From: Selaginella tamariscina
Taxonomy: Eukaryota > Streptophyta > Lycopodiopsida > Selaginellales > Selaginellaceae
Length of the DNA stretch: 64,000 nucleotides
Direction: 5' to 3'
Assembly: GCA_003024785.1 (NCBI GenBank)
Contig: PUQB01000301.1
Span: 153,177 to 217,176 of the forward strand
Part shown: positions 49,907 to 62,300 of the stretch, in pieces
Position numbering within the stretch: the first letter of the stretch is position 1
Layout of the letters: every line of letters starts with the position of its first letter
Translations under genes and position numbers: made by a program
The notes under the pieces: model-generated
Databases searched by the model: none
Told to the model about the DNA's origin: nothing
What the model saw: the letters and a program-made list of their open reading frames with translations, nothing else

Positions 49907-50556
49907 ACAACAAGAATTAGACAACCTACTTACCATGATATATGCTTATATCCAAGCTCCGATTCGTTGATTTTTTTCACAATCGCAGCCTTCAATTCCC
50001 TCACGGTCGCTGTATTTGGCACAACAACATCTGGAGGTATATACACATAAATCCTCGTACTTTCTATGTATTTGCTATCATATTCATACCATACACATGC
50101 ATTACACAGACAAACACACGATGTTTATATGTGCAACTAAATACGGGAAGTCTATTTATTATATCATTAGTCTATTTATTATATCATTTCTAATATATAT
50201 CGATGAACAATTTATCAAAGCATCTCGTATGTGTATCCATATATACAAGCCATTAGATAATTTCTAATGTATATTATACAATAGGAATGCATAATGATAA
50301 TACCAAAAAAAACATACATATTTATATAAATATTATATATGCACACTGTACATACGTATATGTTACCAAATGTGGAGGAATCCATCTTGAGAATGGACAA
50401 GCGCATTGAATTACCAAGCTCCATACTGAGGAGGGAATCCACATGCTCGATCGTCGGATTGCTTTTGGGTACGTCGGAAAGCAGAGGATCATCCAAAAGC
50501 GCATCCAACAAAGACACATAATGCGATCTGCTCTTCCTCAGGCAGCTCCCCTGCAT
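49572..50556 (-). CDS. SNRNP25: U11/U12 snRNP 25-kDa protein (minor spliceosome)
   Basis: SNRNP25 is a ubiquitin-like-fold subunit of the U11/U12 di-snRNP that recognises U12-type introns. Exon 1 (50,556-50,367) encodes DPLLSDVPKSNPTIEHVDSL and ELGNSMRLSILKMDSSTF; exon 2 (50,030-49,934) encodes DVVVPNTATVRELKAAIVKK and LGYKHISW; exon 3 (49,817-49,720) KHVWKNFCLCYGSMKL; exon 4 (49,643-49,572) ISFENYLASRELGRHSRAKR. The homologous order SDVP, LELGSAMRLSVLK, TVKDLKLAI, GHRHISWKHVWxNFCL identifies it. In exon 3 the family sequence (EESSV, KDMGVKNNDQ) shifts frame twice, near 49,770 and 49,753; the 98-nt exon plus two bases would restore phase, so two missing bases are likely assembly errors. The exon 3 acceptor that keeps frame is TG, not AG. 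About 130 residues. Confidence 0.9.
49859..49909. repeat. CT and AC microsatellites in SNRNP25 intron 2
   Basis: A CT run (about 49,859-49,881) is followed directly by an AC run (about 49,882-49,909) inside the intron between exons 2 and 3. Confidence 0.9.
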
Positions 50557-52189
50557 CCTGAACCCTAAAACAGACCATTTTGCCCTAATTTTAGTTATAT
50601 TTATACATATATAGTATTACTACTCTAATCATATTCTTACGTATACATACCATACTGTGAAAATAAGTGAAGGGAGTGTATTTAACGTATCCTATAGTGT
50701 ATCTTTTACTATGAACATATATAGTAAAAGCAAAACAGGAACAACACACGGACGAATCCAAACGTTTGTATATTATACATATGTAGGCATACATGATATT
50801 TTATAGTTTTGCATTCTAATTAGTTTACAATCAGTGTATGTTTTTGGAATATTGTTTACATGTCCATAATAGATGACAAAACACTAATTTGTGTATTGAT
50901 GAAGGAATCTTGTTGAACTGTGGGAGACCCAAATGGTTTTTATGTGTGTTTTTATATATTTGTATGTATGAGAGAAGAAAAAATTCACAGGAATACTTGG
51001 ATTGGAGGGAAAATGATTAACTAATGTTTTGAATGATTAATAAAAGACCTGATGGAAGCTGTTGAAACTTACCTTAAACCCTTATTCAGAAAGAGCATAG
51101 ACAAACCAGTTTTCTTCAAAATGGAAGAGTATTTAATTGAAATGTCAAACATCAGCAAAGTACTTATTTAATTTATTAGATTATGTTAATTGGCAGTACT
51201 CACCAAAAAAGACAATGTCTAAACGGTTATACATCTTGTACACATGTGATTAAACCGACATAATAGAAGCTTTTAGTAAGCTACTCCAACATTGTGTTTG
51301 TAGAGAAAATTTACACAGATTGCTCACTTCACTTACTCTTACGGGATGCCTTTGCATCTTGTGAAACTACATCTGTTGCCCTCAACACAAAGAGTTAACA
51401 ATGTACAACTATGTGTATGTTGAGTTAGAAAGAGATGATGAAATTATTATTTTCAAGAAAAAATAACTTACAATTTAGGTCTGGAATGATTAGTTCCAAA
51501 TGCATCTAATACACTTCAATAATAGCTTTTAGGTTGGAAAATAATCATTACATATTTGTTTTTATAACAAATGACAATTTAAATCAGGGCATAAACTTGC
51601 AAGGCAACTTTGTTTTTTACTTAAAATTCTAATTTTTTATTCTGCTTTTCACGTGAAAGAAAAAACATCTAAATTTTGAATTTTAAATGCAAAGAGGAAA
51701 ATTAAATTATTTTTTATTGTTTTTTAATTAATAGATACAAAGTCATCGCATCGATATTTCATCTCTAACCAAATTTCGAAAGCTACATTCCAATCTATAA
51801 TGTTATGATTTTTTATATTTCTATAAAAACATCAAACCCTTTAATGTCAAGTTAACATGAATTTTTGACTTGATATTATTCTGGAATGAAAATCTACATT
51901 CACATGTTGCTATACTTGCTAGAATTACCATACAAGTTTGCCATAATTTCATCATATATAAAATTAATTGATTAGAATTATTATATAAATTTTTCTTTTA
52001 AAATTACCAAGATGAGTATTCCATCATTGTTGATTTGGAGAACAACTATCCCAAGCATTTCTCATTCCCTTGTTCATTTGAAGACAATGAAATAATCCAA
52101 TAAAATCTTCAAGTTGGCATTGTCTTAACTTCGAGGATATGTTGTGCATCAAAAATTTTCGTACTATTAAAGAATTTCACATTTGGAAA
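50557..52189. other. AT-rich intergenic region, no gene seen
   Basis: Upstream of the SNRNP25 gene (ATG 50,556). Only short frames without recognisable product. Nothing resembling terminal repeats was found. Confidence 0.55.
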
Positions 52190-53694
52190 TGTCACAACCT
52201 TTCCTTCTCCTTTATGCCAACTAGGCAAAGGGCCAATTGGTGTTATAAGAGGGCCCCTAGTCATGATGACCCAGGTCCACTTGGGTCTTTTGCCTACATA
52301 TCTCACATATCCCATAATCTTTACCCATGTAATCAACCCACCAGGTTAGAATTATGACAGGAAATTTGTTAGTAAGTGTATTAATAGTTGCATGTGCACT
52401 GCTCCACTAACACAATCTTCATAACCAACCTCTTCAGCACCTACTACAACATTTAAATTCAATGTTGTTGTTTTTTGCCTAGTCAAAGTTGTAGCAATTG
52501 CATAATGTAACTTATGAACTGTTCCCACCCCTAATTCATCCTCATAAACCAATTCTCCATATAAGATATCAAAAAATTTGATAAAAAAGAAGAGTCATTT
52601 GCAAAAGTCATGTGAGGTACCTAAAGTCTCTATTGCAACCTTTAAAAAAGCACAAACCTTGTTACATTCAGTATTGCAACTTCTAAAAAAGCACTAACCT
52701 TGTTGCATTCAGTCAAGTCATGCTGGAACTTCTCATTAAATTTATTCAACTCAACTAAAACATCAGCCAGAAAATGTATGAAGAACTAAATTTGATAGCA
52801 TATGAGCTGTTTGTAAGTAGCTTTGTCTACAATCTTCCATTGATGTAAAATTGTAGGCATTGCTACAACAACTGATGTAAAACTTGTCCACATGAATCTG
52901 TAGCAACTGCAAAGTTGGGGAGGTAGACCATATGCATGTTTCAACGTAATGCACTATCTCCAACCCAAATATAGACTTTGTTAGCAAGCTTATCCAAAAG
53001 CTTGGAAGAACCATTGGCATTGGTTCAGCGACATTCACAAGCTTGCCTTATGGAATCAGTGGACTAGGAGTCCTCACCTTCGACTGTTATGGAGATTCAA
53101 GAGAGGCACGATGCAGTGAAGAAGATTGAGAGAAATCTACAGGAGCTTCATCAAATCACCTAAACTTACTAATAGCTGCTGCGCTATCACTCACAACTGT
53201 AATAAGCTTATCCAAATTAAGTTGGAGGTTTGCCCAGAACAACTATAAAAATATCCTATATTGTCCCATTGGAAATAAGTAGCAACTTTAGAAAAACATA
53301 GCATGCCTCCCCTCTTCCACCATCTTTTAAAAACTGGATATACATAATGACATGTTGCTCCAGTGTTCTATCAATGTTTTCATCAATTAATAATGAGACT
53401 TTCCTGAACCTGCTTATGTAAGTCCTTCCTCATAAACTCACTAATAACAATCACCATTTCAATAGCTAAAACTGGGTTTACATAGTTAGAGTATCGATCA
53501 TCTCTTGTTTGGAAGCTTGTAGCACCATGGTTGTCACAACCTTTCCCTCTCCCCTTAAGCCAACTAGGCAAAGGGCCAATTGATGTTTATGAAAGGGCCC
53601 CTAGTCATGATGACCCAAGTCCGTTTAGGTCTTTTTGCCCACATATCTCACATATCCCACAATCTTTACTCAGGTAGTCAACTTAACTATGACA
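52190..53694. mobile_element. Small LTR-type element, TRIM-like, with two direct terminal repeats
   Basis: 52,190-52,359 and 53,532-53,694 are direct repeats of about 165 bp. Both begin TGTCACAACCTTTCC, share CCCCTAGTCATGATGACCCA and CTCACATATCCCA, and end TATGACA, i.e. TG...CA ends. The interior is only about 1.2 kb and holds no gag-pol, so the size fits a terminal-repeat retrotransposon in miniature. No target duplication could be recognised. The minus strand of the interior contains VELNKFNEKFQHDLTECNKV (about 52,700-52,765), which resembles hAT-type transposase-derived proteins, so it may instead hold captured or older transposon sequence. Confidence 0.55.
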
Positions 53695-56298
53695 ATGGTA
53701 GACATAACTATCCACTTTTGCCTTGATTCTATTTAATGGGATCATTAATAATGCCATATGATGCACTAGGCTAAGTAGCTTAGTGATTCTAACTTGATTT
53801 GCCTTAAAAATATGACTTTGAGCCTTCTCGAAAGGACCTTATCCTTCTTTTTTTCTCTTTTTATTAATAACAACCACTTGAGTTGCTATTAAATGAATCT
53901 TGAATTAAGAATGAGTGGTAAGAGAATTTACTTGAAAAGTAATAAATCCTTCCTTTGTGAATATATTCATTTTTTTTCCTCTTCACAGAATTTACATTTA
54001 ATAGTGTATTGACATGTATATCATAATATAATATATAAATATTAAACACAAAATAAAAAATATATAAATTTATCTCTTTCAGAATTTCTAAGTAAATAGG
54101 CCCATGGTTGTTAAATGTTCATGAGGATTTCCAAGTCTTGGAATCTTGTTTAGAAACTGAAGCTAATTTAAATGTTGAAACTTATTCATATGGATCTTGT
54201 CCAGAGTTAAAAATGACAAATTATGCTTGAAAAGTGGATTTTGCAACAGGTTTGTTTAGCCAACCTCTTTTTTTTTTCCCTATTAACACTACATAGAAGA
54301 AAATAGATAATGTAGATTATAACTATCAAAAATAGTTTTAAAAACTCCCTTTTTGTCCTGTCTAGGTTTTGAGGAAGAATATACTATTTTACACAATCTA
54401 ATAGTATATTCTTAAAATATTCTTTATTATATACAATTTATATGAAAACCCTATATTTTGAATATGACTTTCATTTGAAAAGTATCTAAGTATTTTATAT
54501 TTCATAATGAAATTTTTTTCTTTCATTTCATATTTTCATTTGAAAATAATTTTATGATATGCTTTTATTTGTAAGGAAAAATAGCCTTTGCAAGGGGCAA
54601 ATTATCAACATAGTTTAATAGGTAATAACAGTTAACGTCCAAAGTAAAGAGGAGTTGTAGTAAAAACTATGATAAACACAACTTTTTTGGAAATGCAATT
54701 TTAAAAAAGATTCATCGTATGTGGTAAGTTAAGTGCACTTGTCCTTTTGCCATGTGTGAAATACAAGTCAAGAAAGAAAAGAAAAATAAATATTAATCCC
54801 TTCCACATAACGAACTAGACATATAAACCAACTAGATCTTTTGTGAAAAAAATATTTAAGTAAGAAATAGAAACCAAACAAAAGGGAATATTTTCTTAAA
54901 AAACCTGCACCTTCATGGTTGATGTCCCCAAATCAATTAATATGCTTATTAATTTTTTATTAGTTTTCATTATCATATTTATTTTTTTCTTAAAAGTATT
55001 TAATAAATTATGAATTATTCTGTTTTATTATTCACTATAAACAAAGTTGCTTCACCGAACTTATTACAAGATAAATTCATTTCTTGTACTAGCATAAAAA
55101 CAGATTTTATTTGTGATGCAAAAACTTATATTAAATAATAATATAAATATTGTTTATACTTACTTTTTATCTTTTTATAATTTTTTATATTTTTAAATAT
55201 CTTAATAAACATTAATTATTCATATGTGTGTGTGTGTGTGTATAATTTATATAAATTATATTCATTTTTTACCTCTCTTAAATTACATATGTACATAATC
55301 GTTTTTCTTTGCATACACTTACAACACATTTAATATGAATTATAATGAAAGCCTAGTGAATTAATTTTCAATTGTAACCCTCAATCTTCTTTCCACTCAC
55401 TCAGACAGATACGAAACAGATATCGAACGTGTATGTATCTACTTTTGCACGGACTCGTGTCCTCATGCAATAATTGACTTCACTGGGTTTCACACTTCAT
55501 TCTTTCATATGAATTTTGCAGATTATATTATATATACTAAATTATAAATAGTGTTATATACTTGAGATATACTGACGTTGCTTCGTTAGGATCTTCATCT
55601 AATAGTTGTTCCTAGCCACGGCACTAAGTCACATGTACATACAAATCCACAAAGAGTTAACATTTGAAATGGGTATAGTATTGAGGTGCATTTGAAGAGT
55701 TTTTTTTTATTATTGAATTCGTATTGTATATGTAAGATAGAAGGTAAGTACAAAAATTTATGTATATTAAATAAAAAAGATGTATATGTAGTGTTATAAA
55801 ATAAATAGAAAATTAGTGTTATTGGTGTTTAAAATCTTATAACTTTGTATATCATATAATCTATATTAACTATATTATACATAATTATAATATACATTAA
55901 CCATATTATACATAATTACTAAGTTACATAAATCTGATCTACTTTGTACAACTGACATAAAAGCTAGTTGGCCCAACAAGGAGATAGGCTTTATGTAGAT
56001 TGTCTGTGGGTTGTAACACAACAGGTTATTGAACCAACACAAGCACAACGGATTCCAGTGTGACACTACAAAGCTAGGTATGCACACAAGCACACATGAG
56101 TGTGGATGGCAATTTTAAAACTAATTCTGCATGTGTAAAGGTGTCATAGTTAAAATCACAATAAGAATACTGAAGTTATTTACCCTGATTTTAACTCAAC
56201 ACAATAGATCAAAATTCTTGTGTTTGACAACAATGAATTAATGCTCAACATGTATGCAGAAGCAGATACACACCGTTGGGGACCTGTCTCACGGCTGC
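53695..56298. other. AT-rich region with decayed repeat scraps
   Basis: No gene recognised. 54,590-54,673 (ATCAACATAGTTTAATAGGT...AAAACTATGATAAAC) matches the last about 80 bp of LTR family L. A GT run lies at about 55,225-55,242. A minus-strand frame at 55,875-56,093 has no recognisable product. Confidence 0.5.
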
Positions 56299-57319
56299 CT
56301 AAAAGTGAATGTGCAGCCTGACGTCTTGAAAGAATCTCCACTTGTTTGATGCAACATTGTAATTGCCAAGGAGCTGAGTGTGAGAGAACGGAATCCATAT
56401 GTTGTCTTGGCCATCACTTATATGAAAAGCAGAGCCAATTGGATCGACCACCAGTGGAGATTGAGACACGAGTGTCTGAAATGTGCTTGAACACTTCAAC
56501 GCGACCTTCCTCTCCGTCCTTGTCAATACTCTTGATGACGAATGTCCATGTTCCGTGCAATGAAAAGCCGTCCAATCACCTTCTATAGTTGGGGGCGTGT
56601 CTGTCCATGAATCTGTGTCCATGTCATAAGTGACAACGACATTTTCATAGGAATCGTAGGCAAGGAGCGGGTTGCATGTGGTTATTGTCAAAGGTATATC
56701 GTCCTGGTGCTCTCTCACTGGTTTGGAGATGAGTTTCCACTTTCCTGTCCTAGAACAAAATACATGTGCTCGATGCTCTTCTGAGTCTCGTTGGTTCAAT
56801 ATAGCTACTTTCCATTCACCAGTCTCTTTGGAGCATGTGAAGTTCCAAAACTGCCGCCTCTACACTCTAAATACGTCAGATCAAAAGATTACAACTATAT
56901 AAGAAAGTACCTTTACTGGGAGGGGGCCTTCGATCTCTCTACTTGCTCGTGTCACTGGGTTGTAAACCAGCACTCGCTTGACATCAAAGGAGGAGAGAGC
57001 CCTTCTGAAGCCTTGGCTAGGAACCAGTTTCGGCAATTGGACTTGCTTGTTGATGGTGGTTTTGAACAGTTTCAAGTCCATATTGTGATTCTGGGCAATG
57101 TTCCAAGACTCTCGTGGGGATGTTGCATCGTGTTCAGTTAAGAAGGAATTGCTGGGAGGAAAAGATTCCAGGATTTGCACACAGCCCGTGCAACAAGCAC
57201 TGAGCTGATGGGCAGCTTGAGAAAGACCAAGCTGAAAGAAGGGAGAACGCGTCATTCTAGGGCAGACAGAAGAGGAATGTATACCTGAGAAGCTCGTCCG
57301 GAAGACCGTCGAGATGCAT
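56299..57319 (-). pseudogene. F-box protein gene, frame broken
   Basis: F-box proteins are substrate receptors of SCF ubiquitin ligases. ATG at 57,319 begins MHLDGLPDELLRYTFLFCLP, then NDAFSLLSAWSFSSCPS and, in another frame, VLVARAVCKSWNLFLP; this is the F-box fold (LPDELL...CKSWN). The rest of exon 1 (to 56,911) reads VKRVLVYNPVTRASREIEGP, the blade-like sequence of F-box-associated propellers, and exon 2 (56,866-56,299) continues RQFWNFTCSKETGEWKVAIL and SRTGKWKLISKPV. The splice pair GTACTT/TTTAG is canonical. A TAG at 57,257-57,259 interrupts the F-box and two frame changes follow before 57,170. Either a decaying duplicate of a large family or assembly indels; I favour decay slightly because a stop is also involved. 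Confidence 0.75.
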
Positions 57320-59333
57320 GTGTGTTAGGGAAAAGAACCTAAACCTACCACTTTATATATCTCTTGCACACGCTTCCACGCACACGCACGCACGCGCACG
57401 CACACGCACCCAAGCAGATGTGAAAGTCCATTATTACTAACATAAAGATTATCGGCTTATTAAAAAAATGTTTAAATTTTTATTGTAAGGGATAACTTAA
57501 AGTATAGTTATATGAATTTATTTCAAAATGTTACAAATGAGTTCTTAACATTATCCATATACATGCATGCGTGTGCAAGCGTGTGTGTTCAGCTCTTTTA
57601 TGTGTGTGTTTGTACCGCTGTTGTGGTACCTAGTCGCAATAGTTTAATAGTAATGTGTATTGATTCCTGATTATGTATTATTAAAATATATACGATCTTA
57701 AGTATATGTTAAGAATAGTCACTTCCATTTGTCCGTTACAACCGGTTGTACTCCATGATCTTTTTTTAATTAAGACTTAAATTAATTATTATATATAAAG
57801 TATTCTGATTTAATTCAACTTTTATCTAATATAATTTACTTAAAAATTATTTAAACTAATAATTGCTTTGTAATAAATTTAAAATATAAAAGAATTTATT
57901 TATCACCACAATGTCTTCGTAACATAAATTTTATTTTCTAATGTAACAAATGTAAAACAAGCAACGAATAAGTCATGAGGTTTAAATGAAGCCATGTTTA
58001 AAATGAGTTTAATTAAAAATATCCAGTGATATTTAGTATATCAAGGTGGTTTTATTGGCAGGATTTACAAAGTACATCGGTATATGCATGTGTGTACATT
58101 GACACGTGGAGGCCAGGTCACCACTCATCGTCACTGCAAAGTGTTACATGCGTGTGTTACGGGCGGCAGGAGATTCATATGGTTTCATATATATCAAGCC
58201 TTGTAATTTACATTATATTTTAATTTTATTAATTGCATGCTCATCCTTGGTCTTAAACACATTAGAACAGTAAAAACATACCAATATATGTACGTATCAA
58301 TATAAAACACCATATTAATGATGTTATTTAACATTTAGTGATGTTACTTTCAGTTGGCATGTGTAATATTAACCCTTAGTTTCAACTCTTCTAATCATCG
58401 TGTAATTTTATTGTTTATGCATCATTATTTTTTTTCATATATTAAATAGTTTTGTGCGTTTTTTTATCCATGATGCATGATATTGTATATTTAAATTTAA
58501 TATTCATAATAAATATAGTTTAGCATGTTTTAATTACATAATTATGTATACAAAATATTATCACGACAGGCTGTGAGATAACTCACCGGTGCCGGTAGAT
58601 GCATATATTATTATATGCAAAGTATAGTATTACAAATTGTATTTCATACTTACACATACACATTAACTCTCTCTCTCTATATATATACACACTCCTCTGT
58701 TTATATATAACATATATATGACATATGTGCATAACTTAGATATATATTAGGTGTTTCTGTGTGTGTTTAATATACGTGTTTACTTATAGGAATTACAGTC
58801 CCAACTCATAACTACAGTGTCTTTGCACTGGACTGTAAGTAGTATACATGTATAAAGTGTGTATATAATTTATATTTATATACTTTTAATATAAATCTAC
58901 GTGCATACACACACACACATATAAGTGTCCATACAACTACATGAATCAATATATAAGATATATACAAATTATATACAAATGTAACCGTACATATTAAGTT
59001 GTATCAAAATTTATTTACGGGGCATTTATAATTGAGCTGTTTGAGGAATGCATAGTTTCTTCAGTATAGATCTGAATACTCCACCTGTATATGGAGGGCC
59101 GAGATTTTGCATGGGTAATAATTTGTAACCGTGACACGTGATAATAGGGGACTATATATAACATTACTTATTGGTCTTGGTTTTAATATTTACTAATTTA
59201 TTACTTCTAAACTTGATTTTCACTTAAAATGTAATCAATATATATTAAAAAACCTTTATGTTAATGCATACATGTTTTTAAAATTTATACACAAGTTCTT
59301 ATATATTTTTATTTCTTTTGGTTTTTTTATTAT
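57320..59333. other. AT-rich region upstream of the F-box gene
   Basis: Contains a CACGCACGCACGCGCACGCA run (about 57,375-57,411) just upstream of the F-box start and short CT/TA microsatellites near 58,668-58,690. No coding sequence recognised. Confidence 0.55.
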
Positions 59334-62300
59334 TGTAAGATCCATACGGCTGCGTGTGCACGTACTAGTATTAGCATAGTGGATTTTGATAACTCTCGGA
59401 TTCAATTTGGCCCACTCGCTCTTGTATATAAGTTAGAGTTTTTGGGTTAGTGATATACACATTTTTATATTTCGAGTTTTCAATTGGTGGAGGTGAGGGG
59501 CACCTCTAATTGTCCCTACAGAGTGCTCGGATTTGTGTTTTTTTTGTTGATTTTCTTTGTCTTCTTAGATTTAGCTTTTCCACTGTTTAGATTTATTCCT
59601 TTCTTGTAGATTTTGTCCTTTCTTCGTCCATAGATCCACAATATACAAATCCTTTGTCTGTGGAGCAACTACTCATGCAATTATCGGATGTCATGTGGAT
59701 GCAACTAAACAATCACTCTTAGCTAATGGCAGCATTCCCCTTGCTCCTGTTGCAAACCCCTGCGTCCGGCCGGATTTCTTTCGCGAAATCCTGGAGATGA
59801 TGTGTACCATTGGTTTGACCACTTCATCATGGTTGCCACATATCATTCGTGGGATGGTGCTTAGTGTTTGCGTGAGTTTCCTACTTGTCTTCAAGGGACG
59901 GTTTGCATGGTACAATGGTCTGGACGTTGCAACTTATGGAGATTGGAATATTCTTTAGAGATCTTCAAACGTGCATTTGGGCATGCGAACGACTATGACG
60001 ATGCTTTTCAGCAGTTGCATCGTATTCATCAGGAGCCATCTAATTAGTGATGCAGTTTGGTGTTCGCAGAACCTAACATGTGGAACGCATCAAGTTAGGT
60101 ATGTTGTGGCCAGCACTTCGTCAAGACCTTGTGGGGCTTGTAGCTCCAGTGACTCTTGACAATGCTTTGAGGCTGGCACAACGATATGAGTCGTCACCTC
60201 TCCCACTTGCACCTTCACATTCTTTTTCCACTTCATGTTAGGATGGACCTGCTTCGATGGAGGTTGATGCTGTTGTTGCTCGTGTACCAGTACAAGGTTG
60301 CCCGTGGACAAGGACGTGGACGTGTAGTTTGTTGTTGGGTGTGATGAGGTTGGACACACGTATCGGCGTTGTCAATGGTTTCCCGATTGGCGTCCCCCAT
60401 TTGGTGGAGGCCTGGCGTCAACAATGTCCGGTTGCACTGTTACAGTGGAAGGTCTTGATCAGTGGATCTTCCGGGAAACGACGAATCACACAAGTAAAGG
60501 AGGGTCCTCGTGCAAATAAATTAGTGACCCCTGTCTTTCTTTCGGGAGTATCATCAAGGGGTCACTTGGCACCAAAGTTCATCCGGTTTTCACTTTTAAG
60601 CTCGATTTAATCACACGCCACGTTCTATTCTCCTTTCAGTGTTGGTGGATACAGTTCGAGTTTGTCCTTTATTTCTCAGTTTGTTACTACACGTTGCAGC
60701 CTTCATTTGCATTGTGTGGAAGAACCAGTCTTCATTTTGTATGGCAACAGACACACTCATGCTTGTTCATGGGATGAAGTTGACATTGTTATTCGTGTGG
60801 ATGATCGTGAGCTTGAGCTTCAATCTTTACGGGTGGTGCCGAGTCAAGCTTTTCATCTTATTCTTGGTGGACTGGTTGACTCGCAATCATGCCAAGTGTG
60901 ATTTTGAAAAGCCTCCCCCATGTTTGACTCTCCCTCGTTTTTCTTCCATTCCTTTTACTTCTATTCCACTTCGTCCATCTGCTTCCACCTTTGTTTCCAT
61001 CACTTTTATTTCACCCTTACTTTCAACCATCTTCTCTTCATGCTCTTCCTTTCCCTTTTTAGATCCATCAGATGATTGTTGTGCTACAGTCGTTGACCAA
61101 CTCAAGAAGTATGTTGATCTTTTCAACTTCGACTTGTCATTTAGGGTCAGGATTGCGACATGCCACCATATTCCGAATGGGGATGCTAGGCCAATCAAGG
61201 TACATGTTTGGCGTTGGTCACTAAAGGAGCTCAAGATCTTACGAGCGAAATTAAGGAGATGTTAAAGAAGGGTGTTATGGGCATGTGAACTGCATCTTGT
61301 GACGAAGCCGGATGGGAGCGTTCGATTCTGCATCGACTATCTCCCAAAATGATGTAACCATTTCAAATGTGTATCCACTTTCTCATATTGCAGATCTTTT
61401 GGATCGACTAGGGCGGAGCCGTTGGTTCACCAAGTTTAGATCTCGTCGTTGGATATTGGCAAGTTCCGATGGTTGACGTGGACATTCCCAAGACTACTTT
61501 TCGAACACCATTTGGCATGTACGAGTTTCTTGGTGATGCCTTTTTGGTTTGAGCAATGCTCCAGTGACTTTCCAATGTATAATGGAAGAGTTCTTTGCAA
61601 TATGTCGGAGGTGATTGCCGATTCATCGATGATGTTTTGATCCATTCGGATGGAACGTGGGAGGAGCATGTCGGTGATGTACGTAAGGTTTTGGATCGAG
61701 CTGCGGGAAGTTGGTTTGAAGTTGAAGCCATCTAAGTGTGTGTTTGGATCAAAGGACACCACTTATCTGGGTTATCGCATTTCACGTGAAGGTTTGCAAG
61801 TCGATCCTGACAAACTAGTTGCAGTTTTGAAGTTCCCTACGCCGAAGTGTGTGAATGATGTGCAACGCTTTCTTGGCAAGGTACAATATCTGGGTCGTTT
61901 TTGGATCATCTTTCAGATCGTACTGCACCGTTGCGCGCGTTGTAAATCGTCAATGACTTCTTTTGTTTGGTCTAAGGATTGCAAGCAGGCATTTGCAGAT
62001 CTCAAAGAGTTGTTGACGACTCCTCCAGTTTTGGCGTACCCGGATTACACTCGTCCTTTCATCTTGCGTGTAGATGCTTCTGACATCGGCCTCGGGGGCG
62101 TATTGATGCAGGAGAGTACAGTGTTCCTGGCCAACGACATCCCATTGCGTACATCAGCCGTACATTGCAGCCAGCAGAGGTGAATTACTCCACGACTAAA
62201 AGGAGTGTCTAGCAGCAGTTTGGGGTTTTGAGAAGCTCCATGCCTACTTGCATGGTTCGCGGACGTTGTTGGAAGGCGATCATGCAGCAGTCACTTCGTT

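Noticed and set aside
60639-61265. 208-residue plus-strand frame
   Set aside because: It is hydrophobic and low in complexity, and lies between the gag and RT parts of a retroelement fossil. It looks like an accidental frame through protease-region sequence in another phase.
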